From an uncultured Porphyromonadaceae bacterium (GTDB lineage Bacteria; Bacteroidota; Bacteroidia; Bacteroidales; Muribaculaceae): a stretch of 64,000 nt of DNA. Each line of letters begins with the position of its first letter. Positions within the stretch are counted from its first letter, which is position 1. Position numbers and translations under genes: made by a program. Location: contig URII01000004.1 of assembly GCA_900547825.1 (NCBI GenBank), forward strand, positions 6,633 through 70,632. The letters run 5' to 3'. The notes beneath the pieces are model-generated. The model was not told the origin of the DNA. It saw only the letters and a program-made list of their open reading frames with translations, and made no database searches. Shown one piece after another: positions 58,935-64,000 of this stretch.

Positions 58935-60545
58935 ATGGACTCACGGCTCACATCGCCGCTTCAATGCACCACATTATGCCGCGCCATGGTAATAGCCATG
59001 GCCTTGACAGGGTGTCTCGGCGCCTCAGGGGCCACGCCACGCCCTTCGCTTGTGGTGGGAGTGGTAGTGGAGGGCCTCGATGCCGACTGCATAGAACTGC
59101 TGCGCGACTGCTTCGGGTCCGACGGATTCAACCGGCTCCGGGCGCAGGGTATAGAAATCACCGACATGATGTTCGGCCCGGAGATGGATGCCACGGCCGC
59201 CACCACAATGCTCATGACCGGAACATCACCGGCTGTGAATGGAGTGGGAGCCGCCCTGACTTATGACCCCGCTACAGGACGCACACAGCATATATTCCAC
59301 TCGCCGAAAACATTAGGCAACTTCACCTCGTCGACCCTGAGCCCCGAAGCGTTGGGGGTCACCACCATAGCCGATGAAGTGGTTCTTGACAGCGACGGAA
59401 CCGGCCGGGTGCATGTCATAGCGCCGGATTCGCCACAGGCCATAGCGCTCGCGGGCCATGCCGCCAACAGCTCGTTCTGGATCGACGGCAACACCGGGAA
59501 ATGGGCTTCGTCCACACACTACAAGGAGGTGCCGTCGGCAGTAAGCAACCGCAACTACCGCAATCCGCTCACGGCAAGGCTTGACACCATGACATGGTCC
59601 CCCTCCCTGAGCCTTGACCGCTATCCCGATCTACCTCCACACAAGCGGAAATATCCGTTTCGCATAACATTCGACAAAAAAAGCTGTCCCGACCCCGTGG
59701 CAGCATTCATGGCATCACCTAAAGCCAACACGGAGGTCACCGACATAGCCCTTGAATACATATCCTCGGCCACCACAGGCAAACGTGGCGTCACCGACAT
59801 GCTCAACATAGCCTACACCGTCGAGCCGTTCCCCTTCGGACGCGACGGCGACATGCGCCTTGCCTCGATGGACGCTTATGTGAAACTCGACGCCGAACTG
59901 GCCCGGCTCATGAAAGCCATAGACCGTTCGCCCGGCATGAACTCCACGCTGCTGTTCGTGGCAGGAGTTCCCGCACCTTCCGGACGTCGCCGCGACGATG
60001 ATAAATGGACTATGCCCGGAGGCACATTCTCGCCCCGCAAGGCCATGAGCCTGCTCAACATGTACCTGATGGCCATACATGGCAACGGCGAATGGGTGAG
60101 CGGCTACCACAACCGCAGAGTGTACCTCAACCGTGAACTTGCCAAGCAAAGGCAAGTGGACATGAACGCACTGCGACGCGAAAGCGCCGAATTCCTGACA
60201 CGGGTCAGCGGAATAAGCGGAGCTGTCACAGCCGACGAGATATATACATCGGCAAAAGGCGAGACGGCACCTTCGCTCCGCGACAACATAGTGCCGCGTG
60301 ATCCTTTCGACATGATAATCACCGTGGCTCCGGGCTGGGAGATAGAAACATCTTCCGGCACCCAACGGCACATAACGGAGTCGACAGCCACAGGCGCCTA
60401 TCCCCTGTTCATAATGGCCCCGGGACGCCAGCCACGGAAAATCGACATTCCGGTGGACGCACGCCGCGTGGCTCCCACCATAACACGCCTACTGCGCATC
60501 CGTTCACCCAACGGAGCCTCAATGCCGCCGCTGCGCATTGACTGA
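58935..60545 (+). CDS. Alkaline-phosphatase-superfamily protein, possibly inactive
   Basis: A 536-residue exported protein (N-terminal hydrophobic segment to about residue 32) with the fold of type I phosphodiesterases and phosphatases: LVVGVVVEGLDADCIELLRDCFG (about 39-61), then DATAATTMLMTGTSPAVNGVGAAL (about 87-110), where a Thr could be the nucleophile. The first metal-binding Asp of the usual VVDGL motif is Glu here, and the late segment that normally carries a DH metal motif reads LLFVAGVPAPSGRRRDDD (near 338). Metal binding and catalysis may therefore be lost or altered. A group of similar Bacteroidales proteins exists, so degeneracy may be ancestral. It lies between the DUF4105 and secA genes. 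Confidence 0.75.
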   Translation: MDSRLTSPLQCTTLCRAMVIAMALTGCLGASGATPRPSLVVGVVVEGLDADCIELLRDCFGSDGFNRLRAQGIEITDMMFGPEMDATAATTMLMTGTSPAVNGVGAALTYDPATGRTQHIFHSPKTLGNFTSSTLSPEALGVTTIADEVVLDSDGTGRVHVIAPDSPQAIALAGHAANSSFWIDGNTGKWASSTHYKEVPSAVSNRNYRNPLTARLDTMTWSPSLSLDRYPDLPPHKRKYPFRITFDKKSCPDPVAAFMASPKANTEVTDIALEYISSATTGKRGVTDMLNIAYTVEPFPFGRDGDMRLASMDAYVKLDAELARLMKAIDRSPGMNSTLLFVAGVPAPSGRRRDDDKWTMPGGTFSPRKAMSLLNMYLMAIHGNGEWVSGYHNRRVYLNRELAKQRQVDMNALRRESAEFLTRVSGISGAVTADEIYTSAKGETAPSLRDNIVPRDPFDMIITVAPGWEIETSSGTQRHITESTATGAYPLFIMAPGRQPRKIDIPVDARRVAPTITRLLRIRSPNGASMPPLRID

Positions 60546-60622
60546 CGCCATTGCCGTCTATGCGCCCCTCTCCTCCCCTTTTAAGAAAAATAACACCACC
60601 CAAATAACGAATATCAAGAGAA

Positions 60623-63600
60623 ATGTCCTTCAACTCTTTCTTAAGCAAAATATTCGGCAACAAGTCGCAACGTGACCTGCGTGACATACAGCCGATACTT
60701 AACAGCATAAAGGCCAAATTTCCGGAAATGGAAAAACTCAGCAACGACGAGCTGCGCCAGACCATAACCGATGTGAGAGCCGACATTAAAAACGCGATAA
60801 AGGCCGACGAAGACGCCATAGCCTCCAACCGCACAGAGATAGAGAAACTTCCTTTCGACGAGCGTCAGCCCCTGTGGGACGACATAGACCGCCGCGAAAA
60901 GAACATACTCGACACCATAGAGGAAAAACTTAACGAGCACCTGCCCGTTGTGTTCGCTGCCATACGCGAGACAGCCGCCCGGTTCGCCGCCAATGAGACA
61001 ATCGAAGTCACCGCCACCGAAATGGACCGCGACCTTGCAGCCGCCGGCCGCGACTTTGTGAGCATAGAGGGCGACAAGGCCATATACCGCAACCATTGGA
61101 TGGCAGGAGGCAACGAGATAACATGGGATATGGTGCACTACGAAGTGCAGCTGATCGGCGGCATTGTGCTCCATCAGGGCAAGATCGCCGAAATGGCCAC
61201 CGGCGAGGGCAAAACCCTCGTGGCAACCCTCCCTGTTTTCCTTCGCTCACTCTCAGGCCGCGGCGTGCATGTGGTCACTGTGAACGACTACCTGTCAAAA
61301 CGTGACTCGGAATGGATGGGGCCGCTCTACATGTTCCACGGCTCAAGCGTTGACTGCATCGACAAACACCAGCCCAACACCCCCGCGCGCCGTGCCGCCT
61401 ACAATTGCGACATAACCTTCGGTACCAATAACGAGTTCGGCTTCGACTACCTCCGCGACAATATGGCGATGGCGCCCACCGACATGGTTCAGCGCAAACA
61501 CTATTACGCTATTGTGGATGAGGTCGACTCGGTGCTCATTGACGACGCCCGCACACCTCTTATCATATCCGGTCCGGTTCCCAAGGGTGACGACCAACTG
61601 TTTGACCAGTACAAGTCGAACGTGGAAAAAGTGGTACAGGCCCAGCGCCGGCTTGTGACCCAGATACTTTCCGAAGCCAAGACCAAACTTGCCTCTGACG
61701 ATAAGGAGGTGCGCAAGGAAGGTGCCCTGCTTCTGTTCCGCGCCTACAAAGGCCTTCCCAAAAACGGAGCACTGATAAAATTCCTCAGTCAGGAGGGCAT
61801 GAAAAACGTGCTTCTCGAAACCGAGGCATACTATCTTCAGGACAACTCGCGCGAAATGCCCAAAGCCACCGATCCGCTCTATTTCGTGATCGACGAGAAG
61901 AACCGCAGCGTGGAGCTCACCGACAAAGGTATCGACGAGCTCACCGGCAAAAGCGAGGATCCCCAGTTCTTTGTGCTTCCCGACATAGCGGCCCAGCTCT
62001 CCGAGGTGGAGACCGTGGCCGACGTTGCCGAACGCCAGCGCAGAAAGGATGACCTGATGCAGAACTACGCCATAAAGGCCGAACGCGTACACACCGTGAC
62101 ACAGCTTCTCAAAGCCTATACCCTCTTTGAGAAAGATGTGGAATATGTGATCGATGACAACAAGATAAAGATCGTGGACGAGCAGACAGGCCGTATAATG
62201 GAAGGACGCCGTTACAGCGACGGACTCCATCAGGCCATCGAAGCCAAGGAGGGCGTGAAAGTGGAAGCTGCCACGCAGACATTCGCCACAATCACATTGC
62301 AGAACTATTTCCGCATGTACCACAAACTGGCCGGTATGACGGGTACCGCCGAAACCGAAGCCGGAGAGTTGTGGGACATATACAAACTCGATGTGGTGAC
62401 CATACCGACCAACCGTCCCGTGGCGCGCATCGACATGAACGACCGCGTATATAAGACCAAGAAAGAGAAATACGCCGCCGTTATCGACGAGATACAGCAG
62501 CTCGTGGACGCCGGACGCCCTGTGCTCGTGGGCACTACATCGGTGGAGATCTCCGAACTTCTCAGCCGTATGCTCACCCTGCGCAAGATACCCCACAACG
62601 TGCTCAATGCCAAACTGCACCAGAAAGAGGCCGAGATAGTGGCTCTCGCAGGCAAAGCCGGCACAGTGACCATAGCCACCAATATGGCGGGCCGAGGCAC
62701 CGACATCAAGCTTCCCGCAGAAGTGAAAGAGGCCGGAGGCCTTGCTATCATAGGCACGGAGCGCCACGAAAGCCGCCGTGTGGACCGTCAGCTCCGCGGA
62801 CGTTCCGGACGTCAGGGCGACCCGGGCTCGTCGGTATTCTATGTGTCGTTCGAGGATCAGCTCATGCGACTCTTCGCAACCGACCGCGTAATGAAGATGC
62901 TCGACACCCTCGGACTAAAGGAGGGCGAGATGATTGAGTCAAAAATGGTGACCCGCGCCATTGAGAACGCACAGAAACGTGTTGAGGAAAACAACTTCGG
63001 CATACGTAAGCGCCTTCTGGAATATGACGATGTGATGAACAAGCAGCGCACATACATCTACTCGCGCCGCCACCATGCCCTTCTCGGCGAACGTGTGGGC
63101 ATCGACATAGCCAACATGATCTACGACTTCATCGAGAACATTGTGGAGAACTATTCGTCACCCTCTGACTATGCCGAACTCTCCATGGAGTTGTTCAAGG
63201 TGCTCACAATCGAAGCTCCGTTCACTGAAAAGGAATTTGCATCGCTATCACGCGAGGACAAGATAGAGACCATCCATGCTGCCGCCAACGAAGCGCTCCA
63301 GCGCAAGGGACAGCGCATTATCGATGTGGCGCTCCCCGTGATACGCGACTGCGTGGAGAATCGTGGCCTGTCGCAGAAAATCATCGTTCCCATAACCGAC
63401 GGCAAACGCATCTTCAATCTCGCAGTGGATCTCATGGAGGCTTACAACACCGAGTGCCGCTCTATCGTCAAGGAATGGCATAAGGCAGTGTTGCTCGTAA
63501 CCATCGACGAACTGTGGAAAGAACATCTCCGCGAACTCGACCAGCTGCGTCAGAGCGTGCAGAACGCTTCCTACGAACAGAAAGATCCTCTGGTGATATA

Positions 63601-63952
63601 TAAAGTGGAGTCGTTCCACCTGTTTGAGCAGATGCTCAACCAGCTGAACGTAAAAGCCATCTCGGCCCTCATGCGCGGACAGATCTACCTGCCCGAACGC
63701 CGTGAGGAGGAAGCGCCCGCTCAACCTGAGGTAAAACAGGCCATGCCTGAGCGTCCCAAGGACTATTCCAACTACCGTGCCACCAAAGCATCGCTTCCAG
63801 GCGAGGAGGAGCAGCGCAAGGCCGCCTCGGCACCACAAGGTGAACAACAGCGTCCGCAACCTATCAAAGCGGCACCTAAAATCGGGCGCAATGATCCCTG
63901 CCCCTGCGGAAGCGGCAAGAAATTCAAGAACTGCCACGGCCGTAATATGTAA
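60623..63952 (+). CDS. secA: Preprotein translocase ATPase SecA
   Basis: A 1109-residue SecA, the motor that pushes unfolded preproteins through SecYEG. Walker A is [14 protein letters not shown] (about residues 190-203). The Walker B region reads [24 protein letters not shown] (about 294-317). The preprotein-crosslinking and helicase regions include [18 protein letters not shown] sequence (near 690) and [16 protein letters not shown] (near 722). The C-terminus has a charged, Gln/Pro-rich linker (about 1030-1090) and the zinc-binding SEC-C motif [14 protein letters not shown]. It is longer than E. coli SecA (901) by insertions typical of Bacteroidetes. It follows the phosphatase-like gene by 77 nt; 48 nt of non-coding sequence remain to the window end. 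Confidence 0.96.
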   Translation: MSFNSFLSKIFGNKSQRDLRDIQPILNSIKAKFPEMEKLSNDELRQTITDVRADIKNAIKADEDAIASNRTEIEKLPFDERQPLWDDIDRREKNILDTIEEKLNEHLPVVFAAIRETAARFAANETIEVTATEMDRDLAAAGRDFVSIEGDKAIYRNHWMAGGNEITWDMVHYEVQLIGGIVLHQGKIAEMATGEGKTLVATLPVFLRSLSGRGVHVVTVNDYLSKRDSEWMGPLYMFHGSSVDCIDKHQPNTPARRAAYNCDITFGTNNEFGFDYLRDNMAMAPTDMVQRKHYYAIVDEVDSVLIDDARTPLIISGPVPKGDDQLFDQYKSNVEKVVQAQRRLVTQILSEAKTKLASDDKEVRKEGALLLFRAYKGLPKNGALIKFLSQEGMKNVLLETEAYYLQDNSREMPKATDPLYFVIDEKNRSVELTDKGIDELTGKSEDPQFFVLPDIAAQLSEVETVADVAERQRRKDDLMQNYAIKAERVHTVTQLLKAYTLFEKDVEYVIDDNKIKIVDEQTGRIMEGRRYSDGLHQAIEAKEGVKVEAATQTFATITLQNYFRMYHKLAGMTGTAETEAGELWDIYKLDVVTIPTNRPVARIDMNDRVYKTKKEKYAAVIDEIQQLVDAGRPVLVGTTSVEISELLSRMLTLRKIPHNVLNAKLHQKEAEIVALAGKAGTVTIATNMAGRGTDIKLPAEVKEAGGLAIIGTERHESRRVDRQLRGRSGRQGDPGSSVFYVSFEDQLMRLFATDRVMKMLDTLGLKEGEMIESKMVTRAIENAQKRVEENNFGIRKRLLEYDDVMNKQRTYIYSRRHHALLGERVGIDIANMIYDFIENIVENYSSPSDYAELSMELFKVLTIEAPFTEKEFASLSREDKIETIHAAANEALQRKGQRIIDVALPVIRDCVENRGLSQKIIVPITDGKRIFNLAVDLMEAYNTECRSIVKEWHKAVLLVTIDELWKEHLRELDQLRQSVQNASYEQKDPLVIYKVESFHLFEQMLNQLNVKAISALMRGQIYLPERREEEAPAQPEVKQAMPERPKDYSNYRATKASLPGEEEQRKAASAPQGEQQRPQPIKAAPKIGRNDPCPCGSGKKFKNCHGRNM

Positions 63953-64000
63953 AGCTACCGGCTGAACCAATTCACAACCGCCTCGTGTCCGGTACCGGAC

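Noticed and set aside
61343..62767. A 474-codon open frame on the minus strand
   Set aside because: It lies wholly inside secA, whose product is unmistakable; the antisense frame gives Cys/His-rich low-quality sequence with no recognisable domain.

Overview
The window reads as a chromosomal segment of a Bacteroidales bacterium, probably from the Muribaculaceae or a close relative (family level is inference). The reasons are a SusC/SusD pair, lipoproteins with an acidic stretch after the lipobox Cys, type IX secretion (T9SS)-like C-terminal domains, a short RpoD-like sigma factor without region 1.1, a long SecA ending in a SEC-C motif, and repeated promoters of the Bacteroidetes form TTTG-N18/20-TAnnTTTG. 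No rRNA, tRNA, CRISPR array, insertion sequence or phage gene was recognised.

Layout. 1-2.6 kb: the 3' part of a giant secreted Fn3/choice-of-anchor-J protein. 2.7-10.5 kb: a glycosyltransferase, the primary sigma factor, a four-subunit 2-oxoacid:ferredoxin oxidoreductase operon and mutS. 10.6-12.7 kb: a tiny lipoprotein and a SulP anion transporter. 12.9-20.5 kb: an AT-rich accessory operon on the minus strand, the most unusual part of the window. It runs: fused restriction-methylation-specificity protein, a second PD-(D/E)XK-like protein, a truncated AlbA_2-type ORF, and two different Fic proteins, with gaps of 21, -4, 7 and 16 nt or less. 20.7-26.3 kb: a tightly overlapping five-gene operon (ASKHA sugar kinase, glycosyltransferase, DUF4922, SpoIID, AmpG-like permease) that looks like peptidoglycan-sugar recycling. 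26.4-27.7 kb: rsmG and a metallo-beta-lactamase-fold hydrolase. 27.8-36 kb: two lipoproteins, a stand-alone ECF sigma factor, a small conserved-looking protein, and a SusC/SusD/surface-lipoprotein uptake operon without degradative enzymes. 36.3-40 kb: acyl-ACP thioesterase, C10 cysteine protease and fimbrillin-like lipoprotein. 40.1-40.4 kb: a promoter followed by an untranslated stretch and a terminator, a candidate small RNA or attenuator ahead of a DUF488 gene. 40.9-53.8 kb: three more giant Fn3/choice-of-anchor-J secreted proteins. 54.1-57.6 kb: a PD40 protein, CstA and a PHP phosphatase. 57.7-64 kb: DUF4105 protein, alkaline-phosphatase-like protein and SecA.

How it fits together. Most of the window is core metabolism and envelope biology of a gut anaerobe: ferredoxin-linked oxidation of 2-oxoacids, glycan or peptide uptake, muropeptide reuse and surface display of large adhesin-like proteins. 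The 12.9-20.5 kb block differs in base composition and content and is most simply read as a horizontally acquired defence or conflict operon. The combination of a helicase-free R-M-S fusion, a second nuclease-like protein, a relic of an AlbA_2 gene and two Fic enzymes in one transcription unit is the best candidate here for an undescribed system.
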